This document shows positions 36,399-45,210 of a stretch of 45,378 nucleotides of DNA, piece after piece. Location of the stretch: the IMG/VR virus record IMGVR_UViG_3300021407_000019, positions 1-45,378 of that record, one strand, 5' to 3'. The notes under the pieces are model-generated. The model was not told where the DNA came from and ran no database searches. It saw only the letters and a program-made list of their open reading frames with translations. Positions within the stretch are counted from its first letter, which is position 1. Each line of letters starts with the position of its first letter. This stretch comes from a virus. A program made the position numbers and the translations under genes.

Positions 36399-37975
36399 CC
36401 TCTAATCTGCCATAAGCTGATCGTGCTGTTGCCGCCGGGCGTACCGTTGTATGCACAGCCACCGCCGGGGCTCTGAACATATAACGAGTAGGTTGTCGAA
36501 GCGATAACAGCCGGTTCGAACATCTGCTCGATAAAACCTGGATAGTTAACAGTGCCAGTGTTGCCGATGGCGTAAATAACAGTAGCTGCCGAAGTCGCCA
36601 CTGGCGTAGGCCCCATGCCGACAAAACCCGTACTGCCGGTGCCGCACCCTGCTGTAAAAGTAGCGTGCCCTTGAACAAAGTCGATCTTGCTGGTTGGCGT
36701 GATCGCTGCCTGCAGCGGCGTAGCGTGCCACCCGGTACCGCCCGTAACAGACGTATAATTCTGTCCGTTAAACGGACCTTGCACGATGTCGCCCGGCTTT
36801 TTGCTCTGCGGGCCGAACAGCTGAATAATGTCAGGGTTCGTCGTGTAGGTGCCCGCGGTCGCGAGCGGCGTCGCATAGTCATACCAGCCGAGAATCACAA
36901 ACGGCGAGTTGGAAACCGTAACCCCGTTCGGCGAGTAGAACACGCCAGCGCTCGTCGCGCCGCCACCGATTGCCGTCGTCGATTGCAAAGTGCCGGTGTC
37001 AAGCGGGAATATCTCGACGTTGGGCGTCGGAACCGAGGCGGTGTAGAGCGCCGGCACGACCGTACCGGCGTTGTCGAACGCGACGATATAAGTTCGGCAG
37101 GGCGTGTTGTTGAGACACCCGAGCGAAGCACCCGTCGCATTGGTGTTGATGCTGGTCGACGCCGTCACCGCCACCCAAGTCGGCGTGCCTTGCGCCAGCG
37201 TCGGATTGCGGAACGGGATGAGTACCGGTCCCGAGCTTGTTGCTGTCGGCGCCGCCCCGTTGGCCTGAACAATATTGACCTGAAGAAGATTGCCTGCGAC
37301 CGCGAAGACTTGCAGACCGAGATTGACCGGCTGATCGAAACCGTAAGGCGGCTTAGCCGTGTTGATCTGTATTGCGGTCTGCGAAGCGTTGGTCGATAAA
37401 CCAAAGCCCGGCGTGACATTGGGCACCGGATTAATTTGGAACTCGGTCCCGTCCCACGTCGCCAGTACGATTTGATTTGTCGCGATCTCGCCTCCGGTCA
37501 GCGGCGTTGGACCAGAAGGGCTTTGTTTGTAAATATTCTCGACGCCCTGCGCATTGACATCGAGCGTCTGCGTCGCGACGTTAGTCGCTTGCGCGATAAA
37601 GATAACCGAGTAATTCGCAGTGTAACTAAAGCCGCCGGGCGTGGTCGAAGCGATGACAATCGTATTGCCTGAAGCAGTAGGCGTCACGCCGGCAAAGACA
37701 ATCGAGCCGCCCTCGGTCGGCGCCAGCGGCGTGGTTAGACCAAGAAGCGCAGTGATGTCGGTATTAGCGCCGGCTGCGGCGGCGTTGAGCAGGCAGGCAA
37801 GGATGGCGTTATAATTCGCCATCACCTGTGAAGCATCGGCCGTCGTGCCGTTGGTCAGGTTGAACGGCACCGAGCAGGCGACACCGGCATCGGCAGAACG
37901 GATGGTACTGTGCAGATTGAAGCCTGCCGCGATGAGCAGGAAGCTACCAGCTAAAGCGCCCAGCCACTTTTTCAT
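36395..37975 (-). CDS. Tail fibre-like protein with signal peptide
   Basis: The 526-aa product starts MKKWLGALAGSFLLIAAGFN and then has FNLTNGTTADASQVMANYNA and ANTDITALLGLTTPL, the N-terminal pattern of many phage fibres. The remainder is beta-rich, with Thr/Gly repeats and an end like YSLYVQSPGGGC. It is the likely receptor-binding protein. An export signal on a fibre is unusual. ATG 37975 is coupled to the tiny gene before it; longer in-frame starts lack any domain. Confidence 0.82.
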   Translation of the reverse strand: MKKWLGALAGSFLLIAAGFNLHSTIRSADAGVACSVPFNLTNGTTADASQVMANYNAILACLLNAAAAGANTDITALLGLTTPLAPTEGGSIVFAGVTPTASGNTIVIASTTPGGFSYTANYSVIFIAQATNVATQTLDVNAQGVENIYKQSPSGPTPLTGGEIATNQIVLATWDGTEFQINPVPNVTPGFGLSTNASQTAIQINTAKPPYGFDQPVNLGLQVFAVAGNLLQVNIVQANGAAPTATSSGPVLIPFRNPTLAQGTPTWVAVTASTSINTNATGASLGCLNNTPCRTYIVAFDNAGTVVPALYTASVPTPNVEIFPLDTGTLQSTTAIGGGATSAGVFYSPNGVTVSNSPFVILGWYDYATPLATAGTYTTNPDIIQLFGPQSKKPGDIVQGPFNGQNYTSVTGGTGWHATPLQAAITPTSKIDFVQGHATFTAGCGTGSTGFVGMGPTPVATSAATVIYAIGNTGTVNYPGFIEQMFEPAVIASTTYSLYVQSPGGGCAYNGTPGGNSTISLWQIRG

Positions 37976-38055
37976 GCGACCACCGCATGCCAGAGCGCAA
38001 GAAACATGAACGCGACGTAACCGACCCCTATAATTGTCGCGATAATATTGCTCAT
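37972..38055 (-). CDS. 27-aa membrane peptide
   Basis: ATG 38055 gives MSNIIATIIGVGYVAFMFLA, then LWHAVVA, one membrane helix. ATGA overlaps join it to both the nozzle and the fibre genes. Role unknown. Confidence 0.5.
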   Translation of the reverse strand: MSNIIATIIGVGYVAFMFLALWHAVVA

Positions 38056-39686
38056 GCCGCAGCCACGCTCGAAGTGTACCGAAGTATTTGATAGCGAAGA
38101 TGCAAAGTGCCGACCTTGATGCCCTGGGCGCTCGACCCCGAGGCTTGGATCTGTATCCTAGTGAAAACAATGACGATCGTCCACTGCAGCTGCTGCGGAG
38201 CAAGACTGTTCGCCCCGCCGCCCCACAGTGCCGCACCCCATTTGAACGCCCCCCAGATCGTCGCCGAGCCCGAGGCCGTGACCGACACCGAGTTGAGCAC
38301 GGCGGCGTTCTGATCCATCGCAGTGACCGTCACGGTCGGGAACGAGGCCGACAAGCCTAAGTCCCACGTCGCCTCGGTGATGGCGTTATTGGTCATCTGG
38401 TCCGTATCGGGCAGCAACGCGGTCGCCGCCGTCCACAAAAGTTGTGTGCCGTTCTCGACGAAGGTGGAGGTATCGGACTGCACTGCGTCGGATTGGAACA
38501 GCGTCGCAGGGACGCCGATCGGTGCTCCGATAAAAGTGCCATTGTAGGGCTGCAGCTGGGAGAACGGGAAGGTATGCGGCCCCGACCAGATCGTCCTGGC
38601 GAAGTCGTACCAGAACTCCTGGTTCGGGCTGCCGCTCGCGTTGCCGTTCTGTACCGAGATACGCAGAATATTGCCGGCACAAGCCGCGACCATGCGCGAT
38701 GGCACGACCGAAAAGATGAACGGCACCGTCACACCCATGCCATCGAAACCGATCGGATCGGAGACATGGCCGAAGAAGTCGATGATGCGGACGCCGTCAG
38801 GCGAGACGAAGCCCAAACCCTTCGGCGTATTGACCACTGTGTTGGGCGCAAGCGTGCCGGTCACAATGTTAAGACTGTTAACCGTCAACGGGTCAGTCGT
38901 AAGAGCAGCATCACCCGTGATCTGATAGATATTCTGCACGCCTTTGAAGACGATCAGCGACTGGACGATGCCGCCAAGCTGGTTGTTCAAAGCAAGGCCG
39001 CCAAGCGCGGTCAAAGCAGTGTTATCGCCTAACGTAAGAATTTGCGTCGCCATCGTGCAGTTGGTCGGATTGAGCGAGTCCGAAAAGATCAACGCCGGTT
39101 GCGCGGGATTGTTGGTGATCCAATAGGCGCGCGAGCTGAACTGGAACACCGCGCTTGGTGGCGTCGTGAAAGCAATAGCACCCGTAAGATTGCCCCCGCT
39201 CCAGACCGGCGCCGCGGGGTTGGTAATGTCGAGTTCGCCAAAGTACACACCACCCAAACCACTGAAGCCAGGATGCGTGACCATTAGCTTCGAACCAATC
39301 AACGCCATGGTCGGTGGCGTCCAGGTGCCTGTGGTCGCTGGACTGATCGGAGTATTGCCGGATGTGATACCGGTAATCGTGACAAACGAGGCGGTGAGAA
39401 TGTTGTAGACGAACGGCTGATCGTGCCCGGCGTTGAGGCCGGATGCGATCATGCCATAAATGTAATTGCCAATAATTTTCTCGGCCGAGATAAAGCCGGG
39501 CGTCGTGAAGCCAGTAAAGCCCGTCGTCTTCAGTGCGGCCGGCCGGCACTCCCAAAGACCGCGCGTCGTCGGGTCGGGGATGAGGTTCTGCAGCGATGCC
39601 ATCGCACCGGCAAACGTGTTCGACGCATCGAGCGTGTCGGACAGTCCGCGAGGGCGCCAGGGGATGGGCTTGGAGTTACGCTGCAC
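38052..39686 (-). CDS. Tail nozzle / stabilisation-type protein
   Basis: This 544-aa protein begins WRPRGLSDTLDASNTFAGAM, then IPDPTTRGLWECRPA, a start typical of podovirus tail hub proteins (P22 gp10 and T7 gp12 type). The centre is a repeated beta pattern likely to form a propeller (FKGVQNIYQITGDAAL, FVSPDGVRIIDFFG). It should bind the adaptor ring and carry the fibres. GTG 39686 has GGAGAG upstream and overlaps the end of the HNH gene. Confidence 0.82.
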   Translation of the reverse strand: MQRNSKPIPWRPRGLSDTLDASNTFAGAMASLQNLIPDPTTRGLWECRPAALKTTGFTGFTTPGFISAEKIIGNYIYGMIASGLNAGHDQPFVYNILTASFVTITGITSGNTPISPATTGTWTPPTMALIGSKLMVTHPGFSGLGGVYFGELDITNPAAPVWSGGNLTGAIAFTTPPSAVFQFSSRAYWITNNPAQPALIFSDSLNPTNCTMATQILTLGDNTALTALGGLALNNQLGGIVQSLIVFKGVQNIYQITGDAALTTDPLTVNSLNIVTGTLAPNTVVNTPKGLGFVSPDGVRIIDFFGHVSDPIGFDGMGVTVPFIFSVVPSRMVAACAGNILRISVQNGNASGSPNQEFWYDFARTIWSGPHTFPFSQLQPYNGTFIGAPIGVPATLFQSDAVQSDTSTFVENGTQLLWTAATALLPDTDQMTNNAITEATWDLGLSASFPTVTVTAMDQNAAVLNSVSVTASGSATIWGAFKWGAALWGGGANSLAPQQLQWTIVIVFTRIQIQASGSSAQGIKVGTLHLRYQILRYTSSVAAA

Positions 39687-40158
39687 CGTGGCTCTCCATA
39701 TAGGCCACGATGGCTTTAAGTTCCGCTAACGTAGCGTTGCTTTTAAGACGATTAGCTCGAAAAGAAATAACGTGCGTATTTTCTTTTGTGTATCCACGAC
39801 TTGGAACTACACGATCTAAAGTCGGATTGCTATTATGGCGCGGTGTAGTCCCTGCGGTGTAGGGCACTATTTTAATTCCTAAAACAGGGCAAACATCTGG
39901 GACTACGATGTCTTCCGTTGTCAAAGAGAATGGCACGTTTTCTCGTCTCGCGCGCAGTTTGGCCAGTCGCAAAACATAACGCCAAGGATTTGCACGTTGG
40001 TCTCGGCGAGTCCATTCATTGAAGTACCCTGGATTTTTTGCAAACCATGCTGCTTTAGCTGCGCGCACGCGTTCTGGATTTTGCGCCTCATACTTTGCCT
40101 TAGCCGCATTGCGCCGCGCTATTTGGTCAGGCGTAAGATCAGCATACCGTTTAGTCAT
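39676..40158 (-). CDS. HNH-type endonuclease, inserted between tail genes
   Basis: This 160-aa protein has a basic helical N-terminus, then PVLGIKI, PTLDRVVPSRGYTKENTHVI (112-131) and SFRANRLKSNATLAELK. This is the pattern of phage HNH/homing-type nucleases, where DRV(V/I)P and N127 belong to the active site. It is AT-richer than the tail genes around it. GGAGG lies 5 bases before ATG 40158, which I prefer over 40182. It is probably a mobile gene. Confidence 0.8.
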   Translation of the reverse strand: MTKRYADLTPDQIARRNAAKAKYEAQNPERVRAAKAAWFAKNPGYFNEWTRRDQRANPWRYVLRLAKLRARRENVPFSLTTEDIVVPDVCPVLGIKIVPYTAGTTPRHNSNPTLDRVVPSRGYTKENTHVISFRANRLKSNATLAELKAIVAYMESHGAA

Positions 40159-40200
40159 TGAAGCCTCCATGTGAAGCCTCAACAGACCGTACTTATCTTC

Positions 40201-40222
40201 CTTTGTAAATCAAATTACAAAG
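40201..40222 (-). other. Stem-loop between adaptor and endonuclease genes
   Basis: CTTTGTAA and TTACAAAG form a perfect 8-bp stem with a 6-base loop, directly after the adaptor stop. On the minus strand no T-tract follows, so termination is not obvious. It may limit endonuclease expression or mark the insertion border. Confidence 0.5.
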
Positions 40223-40223
40223 A

Positions 40224-40985
40224 TCACCACCCGATCTGTTTTGTATTGCGAATCCGGTCGTAAGCCCTTCCAAACACTCGTCTATCTAGCTTTACTGTCT
40301 GCGCACGATCGCTCTTGTCATCCTTAAGCATAAGATAGCGCCGGAGAATGTCGCCCGCTCCGCCCTCTTCAGTCGCCGACAAATACTGCTTCCACCGCTC
40401 ATCATCAGCATCCTGCATCAGCTGCCCAGCGACACGGGTGATGAGATAATTCTGATCAGGGAACCACGGGACAGTAGCGCTGCTCGCTGGCGTAGCGATG
40501 TCGTTCATCTGCGAAAAATACCGCAGCGTCACCTGGTAAGCGCCTGACGGTGGCATCCAGAACAGCATGACCGGGACGCCGGTAACTCCCGGCGACGTGG
40601 TGGGACTATTTGTCGCACCCATCAAAGTCATATCAGTCCAGAAGAAGACAGGGAAATTGGTGACGCCGGCCTGCTGGACGAGTAGATCGCCTTCCGCCTG
40701 ATCGAAGTGAATCATCGGATAGGGCACGCCCGAGATGTAGTAGAAGCACTCGTTGCGCACGGTGCGCAAATAATTTGCCGGCAGGTTCTGGTACGCCTGC
40801 CCGTTAAAATTTAATTGGTTGGTATTGAAAGTGAAATAGTAAGTCTGCTTCGCAACGTCGAAGTCGTAGTTCTGGCAAAGCTCGGAAAGAACGACGTTAA
40901 GATAATCCCCGGCCTGTGTCGTAAAGCCGGGGACTCGCGCGATCGAAGCAGCCTTGGTGCATATCTGCGCAGCCGTTAGCGGCAT
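40224..40985 (-). CDS. Tail adaptor (connector) protein
   Basis: This 253-aa protein has an N-terminal helical region (AQICTKAASIARVPG), a beta part with LPANYLRTVRNECFYYI, then FPDQNYLITRVAGQLMQDAD, a helix and RAQTVKLDRRVFGR. This order matches podovirus adaptors (P22 gp4 and T7 gp11 type) that dock the tail to the portal. It lies just upstream of the nozzle gene, with the HNH gene between. Confidence 0.85.
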   Translation of the reverse strand: MPLTAAQICTKAASIARVPGFTTQAGDYLNVVLSELCQNYDFDVAKQTYYFTFNTNQLNFNGQAYQNLPANYLRTVRNECFYYISGVPYPMIHFDQAEGDLLVQQAGVTNFPVFFWTDMTLMGATNSPTTSPGVTGVPVMLFWMPPSGAYQVTLRYFSQMNDIATPASSATVPWFPDQNYLITRVAGQLMQDADDERWKQYLSATEEGGAGDILRRYLMLKDDKSDRAQTVKLDRRVFGRAYDRIRNTKQIGW

Positions 40986-41434
40986 CTCTCTTCAACAACC
41001 TTCAATTCCTCGCGAAGCTTCTTGATCGCGGCGATCTGCGTCTGCTCGGTGTTCTGGAAATTCTGCATCTGCGTTGCAGCCTGACCAGTCAACTTGAACT
41101 CGCCGTGCTTCTTGGCGTCATACCAAGCGGCACGTGCGTTCGTCTCATGGTTGACCATCTGCTGGCGAGTCGTCTCAAGCTGCATTTCCAAAGTCTGCAA
41201 CGTGCCTTTGATCGAAAGCAGATCGCCCTTCGCCGCCTGCCGCTCGACCACAGCGATAAGTTTGTCAACCTGTGTATTGATTTCATCGACACTCCAACTC
41301 AATGGAACGCCGAAACTCATGTCGAGCTGACGGTGCTGACCAACGCCGCAAGTCAAGCGCAGACCAAGCCCGAGTTCTTTTCCATCGCCGTCTACAAGCT
41401 GCACCGGCGAGATAGGGATGGTTTTGTCCAGCAT
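40976..41434 (-). CDS. Coiled-coil protein of the head-tail region
   Basis: This 152-aa protein has a beta-rich start, then long charged helices (LIAVVERQAAKGDLLSIKGT, AAIKKLREELKVVEER) that suggest a coiled coil. It may start at GTG 41437 or ATG 41434. It overlaps both neighbours and sits between head and tail genes; function unknown. Confidence 0.7.
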   Translation of the reverse strand: MLDKTIPISPVQLVDGDGKELGLGLRLTCGVGQHRQLDMSFGVPLSWSVDEINTQVDKLIAVVERQAAKGDLLSIKGTLQTLEMQLETTRQQMVNHETNARAAWYDAKKHGEFKLTGQAATQMQNFQNTEQTQIAAIKKLREELKVVEERCR

Positions 41435-41943
41435 CACACGCTCGTATTTTCATTAAGGGACGAGCGGGTGTTGACGTGGCCGGGAATAGCGGCGTTCTCC
41501 ATGCCGGGCTGGATGGTCCGCATCAGCGGCCGACGGTTGATGTCGGCCTTGCGCCGCTTACCGCCGATCTCACGTTCATGCTCCCACGACCGGGCCATGA
41601 CGTCTTCAAGCGTGCGTGCGACCGAGTAGGCCACGGTGTAAGTGACGCCATGAAAAAACATCCGGCCATCGAGCGTGATGCAGGCGCCGCCGAGGCGCTC
41701 TGCAGCGACGAACGGCGGGATGTCGATCAGAACATCCTCGTCCTGTTCTGTCGGACGATCTTCGATTTCCGCTTTGCGAATTTCGATGGCGAGAAGCTTC
41801 GCTTCCGCTTCGTCGCGCCGCTTCTTATCGACGTGCTCCCGCGCTTTCGCCTTGATCGCCGCGCGGGTTTCGTCGTCAAGAACGGCTGCATCAAGCCGCT
41901 TGTCGATCTCGCCAAGCGCGCTCGCTACGTCTCGTTTGGTCAT
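41434..41943 (-). CDS. Hypothetical head-region protein
   Basis: This 169-aa protein has a charged helix (AREHVDKKRRDEAEAKLLAI), then a small domain with RMFFHGVTYTVAYSVARTLE and a basic part. AAAGGTG precedes ATG 41943. No family is recognised; context suggests a minor structural or assembly role. Confidence 0.7.
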   Translation of the reverse strand: MTKRDVASALGEIDKRLDAAVLDDETRAAIKAKAREHVDKKRRDEAEAKLLAIEIRKAEIEDRPTEQDEDVLIDIPPFVAAERLGGACITLDGRMFFHGVTYTVAYSVARTLEDVMARSWEHEREIGGKRRKADINRRPLMRTIQPGMENAAIPGHVNTRSSLNENTSV

Positions 41944-41952
41944 GCAACACCT

Positions 41953-42492
41953 TTAGCTGTGCGTCCACGACCCTACCGTCAGGGTAGCACCGGTGCCGGT
42001 GCCGGTCGCGGCCTTGCTCAGTGTAAGGCTTAATCCGTTTGCTGCAATAGCCGAAATGACGGTGCTGGCCGCAATATTGTTCCCGGTGATAGCCATGCCG
42101 GACCACCAGCCTTGCTGCAACACGTTAGCCGACAGCGCCGTTACCGCTGTCCCCGCCGCCACGGACCAGTTGCCGGTAGCCGTAAGGATCGCCGGGAGAG
42201 ACTCTTTGCCAATCAAGATCGGCCAGCCGTTTGGATCCACCGCGATCCAGTCACCGTCATTTATCTGCAGCACGCCCCGGTTGGGGACGTACAGCTTGCC
42301 GTTACGGACTAGCGCGCCGTTCATGATCTGCTGGTTGATGAGCTGCTGCGGGTTGCGCGAATCGTCGAAGATCGAATTGGCGATCGTCGCCCAATCGGCT
42401 GCGCTAATCTGAGCCTGCCCAACATACTTGGCCGGCAGCTGGAAACCGGTCAGCGTTGTCGTCGCCAACGTGCCAATGGTCTTGGTCGCCAC
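41953..42492 (-). CDS. Putative head decoration or fibre protein
   Basis: This 179-aa Ala/Thr/Gly-rich protein has a helical start (QISAADWATIANSIFDDSRN), a small beta unit (GKLYVPNRGVLQINDGDWIA) and a repetitive beta-like C-terminus. It follows the capsid gene and may decorate the head. Start GTG 42492 has AAGGAG 5 bases upstream. Confidence 0.65.
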   Translation of the reverse strand: MATKTIGTLATTTLTGFQLPAKYVGQAQISAADWATIANSIFDDSRNPQQLINQQIMNGALVRNGKLYVPNRGVLQINDGDWIAVDPNGWPILIGKESLPAILTATGNWSVAAGTAVTALSANVLQQGWWSGMAITGNNIAASTVISAIAANGLSLTLSKAATGTGTGATLTVGSWTHS

Positions 42493-42501
42493 AATAGCTC
42501 C

Positions 42502-42786
42502 TTACGGATTGCCGGTCGGCCAGCCCTGCATCTTGGCTAGGTTCACAGCCAGATTGAGCTGCGCCGCCATATCGGTCGCTGCCGCGTTGGTCAGCGTCGT
42601 GATGTCAGCCGCGGCAATCACACCGCTCGTGCCCGAACCAGTGATGTTCTGGGCGCCAGCTTGGTTGATGAGCCCGAGCGTCTGCGCATTTGCATTGCCG
42701 GGACCGACCTGTGGCGAGCCTATAGGACCGATGCCCGGCGGAACGAGATCCACGTTGAACGTGTAACGAAGCCTATAGACAGCCAT
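42502..42786 (-). CDS. Hypothetical 94-aa protein after capsid
   Basis: The N-terminus is beta-like (MAVYRLRYTFNVDLVPPGIG), then a Gly/Ala/Thr-rich middle and a helix (AATDMAAQLNLAVNLAKMQG). AAGGAG precedes the ATG. Likely a minor virion protein; no family is recognised. Confidence 0.65.
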   Translation of the reverse strand: MAVYRLRYTFNVDLVPPGIGPIGSPQVGPGNANAQTLGLINQAGAQNITGSGTSGVIAAADITTLTNAAATDMAAQLNLAVNLAKMQGWPTGNP

Positions 42787-42796
42787 TTGCTACTCC

Positions 42797-44143
42797 TTAG
42801 CCGAACGTGGCATTGAAGGCCGAAGTCGACTCAATTCGCATGAAGAACTGCTGATTGAGGAAGATCGTCCCATAAAAAAGTTTCCACCCAACCACGCGTA
42901 ATTGATTCAAGGGATCGCTCTTATCGGCCTCTTTCAGATACGTGAACTTCGTATCGTCCAGCATGACCTGACCGTAAGCCCCGCGACCGAACACGAAGTT
43001 CGGATACACGGTGACACCGGTCGTCGGCGCCGCCGGCGGCACCTGGGAGACGCCGATGCCGGTAATGGTCACAACCTGTCCGCCGGCAAGCTGCGTCGCC
43101 TGACCCTGCAGGGGTCCGGTCGTCGGGCCAGCCGAGGACAAGCCGAGGTTCACCGGGCTCGAAGTCGTGCCGATATAGACGTTGAAAGTGTAGCCGGCGA
43201 GCACCGGCAAGTTCACCTGGATCGAGCCGTTCGGACCGCTGACCGAGATGTTGCCGGACACCTGATAGATCTGGCTCTCGTACTGGTTCTGAGTGTCCGA
43301 GGCCGTGACGATGATGTTGTAAGTCGTCGAGGTCGTCAGGTTGCCCGACGATCCCGGCGTGCCGGTGATAAGCGCAACGCCGGTAAACGTCGGCACCATG
43401 TTCGACATGCAGAACCGGATGCCGGACCATTCGCCAAGTTCGAAATTGTAAAGCCGATTGATGTCCGAGTAGGACCAGGCGGTCTGGATCGCCTGATTCT
43501 CGCGCAGATCCGACGCCGTGAACGGGTGAATCACCGACACGTAATGCGGCATCGACCGCGGATTGCTCGATGCCTTCGCGCCGCCGGCATCGGCTTCGAG
43601 CTTAGTGTCGGTCATCTCGTCGCCCATGTAACGAGGGGCGCCGAGCGCCACGAGCATCGCGTAAGCGCGATTGAGCTCGTGGGTATTCATGACATCGCCG
43701 GCTGCAAGAGCAGCGCGCGAGCCGCGCGAGTTGACGTAATTAATCTGCGCCCCACCCATGAGGTTGTTCATGGTGTTGCGTTCGAGCGTTTCCGCCACTT
43801 GCAAGCCAAGAAGTTCGATCGCCTTCTTGAACAGCGGATGCTTGATCGTCATCTCCGCAACGTCGGTGATGGTGATCTTGTCGCCCCACTGCAGCGCGGT
43901 AGCCGTAACTTGCCCGATCGTCATGATCTCGCCGACCGGCGGCACGCCCTCGGAGAGCGGCGCATACGGCAGAGACACACGGTTGTATCGAGTGGCGGTG
44001 TAGGTGAGCCCGCGCCCTTTGGGCAGCGTTAATGGATCGCCAAATTGGTAAACCACCAATTGCCGGCGAGCCAGAGGCAACGTCTTATCGGCAATATAGG
44101 CTTCTATGTCAGCCTGAAAGGATGACGACTGGTTGACGGCCAT
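42797..44143 (-). CDS. Major capsid protein, N4 gp56-like, with inserted beta domain
   Basis: This 448-aa capsid protein matches the N4 gp56 type in pattern: AYIADKTLPLARRQLVVYQF, ALQWGDKITITDVAEMTIKH, LGLQVAETLERNTMNNL and the C-terminal KLFYGTIFLNQQFFMRIES. Residues about 251-377 interrupt the fold with a Thr/Gly/Ser-rich segment (NLTTSTTYNIIVTASDTQNQ) like a fibronectin/Ig-type domain, probably exposed on the head surface. AGGAG lies before the ATG; the scaffold gene is just upstream. Confidence 0.9.
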   Translation of the reverse strand: MAVNQSSSFQADIEAYIADKTLPLARRQLVVYQFGDPLTLPKGRGLTYTATRYNRVSLPYAPLSEGVPPVGEIMTIGQVTATALQWGDKITITDVAEMTIKHPLFKKAIELLGLQVAETLERNTMNNLMGGAQINYVNSRGSRAALAAGDVMNTHELNRAYAMLVALGAPRYMGDEMTDTKLEADAGGAKASSNPRSMPHYVSVIHPFTASDLRENQAIQTAWSYSDINRLYNFELGEWSGIRFCMSNMVPTFTGVALITGTPGSSGNLTTSTTYNIIVTASDTQNQYESQIYQVSGNISVSGPNGSIQVNLPVLAGYTFNVYIGTTSSPVNLGLSSAGPTTGPLQGQATQLAGGQVVTITGIGVSQVPPAAPTTGVTVYPNFVFGRGAYGQVMLDDTKFTYLKEADKSDPLNQLRVVGWKLFYGTIFLNQQFFMRIESTSAFNATFG

Positions 44144-44176
44144 CGCTTCTCTCCTGCGGCGTCCTCAGATCGCCGC

Positions 44177-44929
44177 TTAAAGTGACTGGTTCTCCAGCCG
44201 CCTTTCGAGAGAATTGCCACGCTCGCGTCGCTGCGCCTGCACGTCAGAGCCAGAATTAGGCGATCGGGTCGTCTGCTGCCGGACCCGCTGAGCGCCTGCG
44301 GCGCGTTGCGTGCCCTTGTTCGCCCCTCTTGCCTCAACCGCTGCCTTGCCGATCAAGTAGTACATCAGGCGTTCGCGCTCGACGTTCATGCCTTGATTGC
44401 GTAGCTGCGTCAGTTCTGCCTCGACCTTTGGCTCCCACTTCTTGTAAAGCGGGTCGACCGTAGCCTTCGCTTGAAAAGCAGCCCTGTCGCCGGCTTCGAT
44501 CGTCGTAAACCGCTGTTGCTGCAATGACGCGGCAATCTCTCGCCGTGTCTCCTGCAACTCCTCGCGGATACGTTCCTCGGGCGTCAACAGTGCCAAGCGC
44601 TGCGCGCGTGCTTCGGGGCTTTCACCCTGCGGTGTTGGCTGCTGGTTGCGCGCGGCGAGCGCCAGGTCAAGTCGGCGTTCGAGATCGGCTCGGCGCTGCC
44701 TCTCCTCTCGGAGATCATTGGCTAAACGCTGTTGTCGATTCTCGCCGCGAGTTGGCTGCTGGCGTTGCTCACCGGGCTCTTGGCGATCCTGTTGCTGGCT
44801 GGCAGCATCGACCTCATCCGACTCCGGATCAGTCTCTTGCTCCTCAACCTCCAGATCCTGTTGCTCGACATCCGCGTCTTCTTGCGGTTCGAGATCAATC
44901 GGATCTTCGGGATCACCATCCTGCGCCAA
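44177..44929 (-). CDS. Scaffolding protein
   Basis: The 250-aa product is acidic and Gln-rich in its first 70 residues, then a long charged coiled coil (RQQRLANDLREERQRRADLE) and a basic end (QAQRRERGNSLERRLENQSL). This acidic-to-basic layout just before the capsid gene is typical of podovirus scaffolds. I prefer TTG 44929, with GGAG 8 bases upstream, to GTG 44938, whose site is too close. Confidence 0.85.
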   Translation of the reverse strand: MAQDGDPEDPIDLEPQEDADVEQQDLEVEEQETDPESDEVDAASQQQDRQEPGEQRQQPTRGENRQQRLANDLREERQRRADLERRLDLALAARNQQPTPQGESPEARAQRLALLTPEERIREELQETRREIAASLQQQRFTTIEAGDRAAFQAKATVDPLYKKWEPKVEAELTQLRNQGMNVERERLMYYLIGKAAVEARGANKGTQRAAGAQRVRQQTTRSPNSGSDVQAQRRERGNSLERRLENQSL

Positions 44930-45030
44930 TGCACACACTCCATGAAATGACTTACGGCCATCAGTCGAGGCGACCCGTAACGGGGGTCAGGCGAAGGGGA
45001 AAAGATGGATTAAATTCAAAGACGTGTCAA

Positions 45031-45210
45031 CTAGCAGTTCTTACAGATAGCCGGCGGCTGCGGAACGTCGGGCTGGGGCGAGGCAATATGGTGCTGCGCG
45101 TAGCAGGCTCGCAGCTCATCCTGGTGCCCGATCAGGTCGTAACAGGGGTCGTCCGTCCCCGCCGCGTCAGTGAAAGGGAGAACCGCGGCCACCTTGAAGG
45201 ATAAAGCCAA
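45031..45210 (-). CDS. Possible small Cys-containing protein
   Basis: This frame has a credible stretch AGTDDPCYDLIGHQDELRAC and ends KNC (four Cys), after the stop of the membrane protein before it. It lacks a clear start: TTG 45210 or GTG 45192 are options, and no ribosome site is convincing. Function unknown; it may not be real. Confidence 0.3.
   Translation of the reverse strand: MALSFKVAAVLPFTDAAGTDDPCYDLIGHQDELRACYAQHHIASPQPDVPQPPAICKNC

Noticed and set aside
36665-37399. Plus-strand open frame (244 codons) opposite the fibre gene
   Set aside because: Extremely Arg-rich and without protein-like pattern; the fibre frame explains the region.
42902-44032. Long plus-strand open frame (376 codons) opposite the capsid gene
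   Set aside because: Arg/His/Val-rich composition with no domain, a mirror of GC-rich codons in the capsid gene, and no ribosome site.
42797-44143. Classification as an N4-like phage
   Set aside because: The gp56-type capsid is shared, but there is no giant virion RNA polymerase and the replication set differs.
45008-45030. Minus-strand promoter with TTGACA at 45025-45030 before the scaffold
   Set aside because: No acceptable -10 box at 16-18 bases; the nearest candidate is CATCTT.
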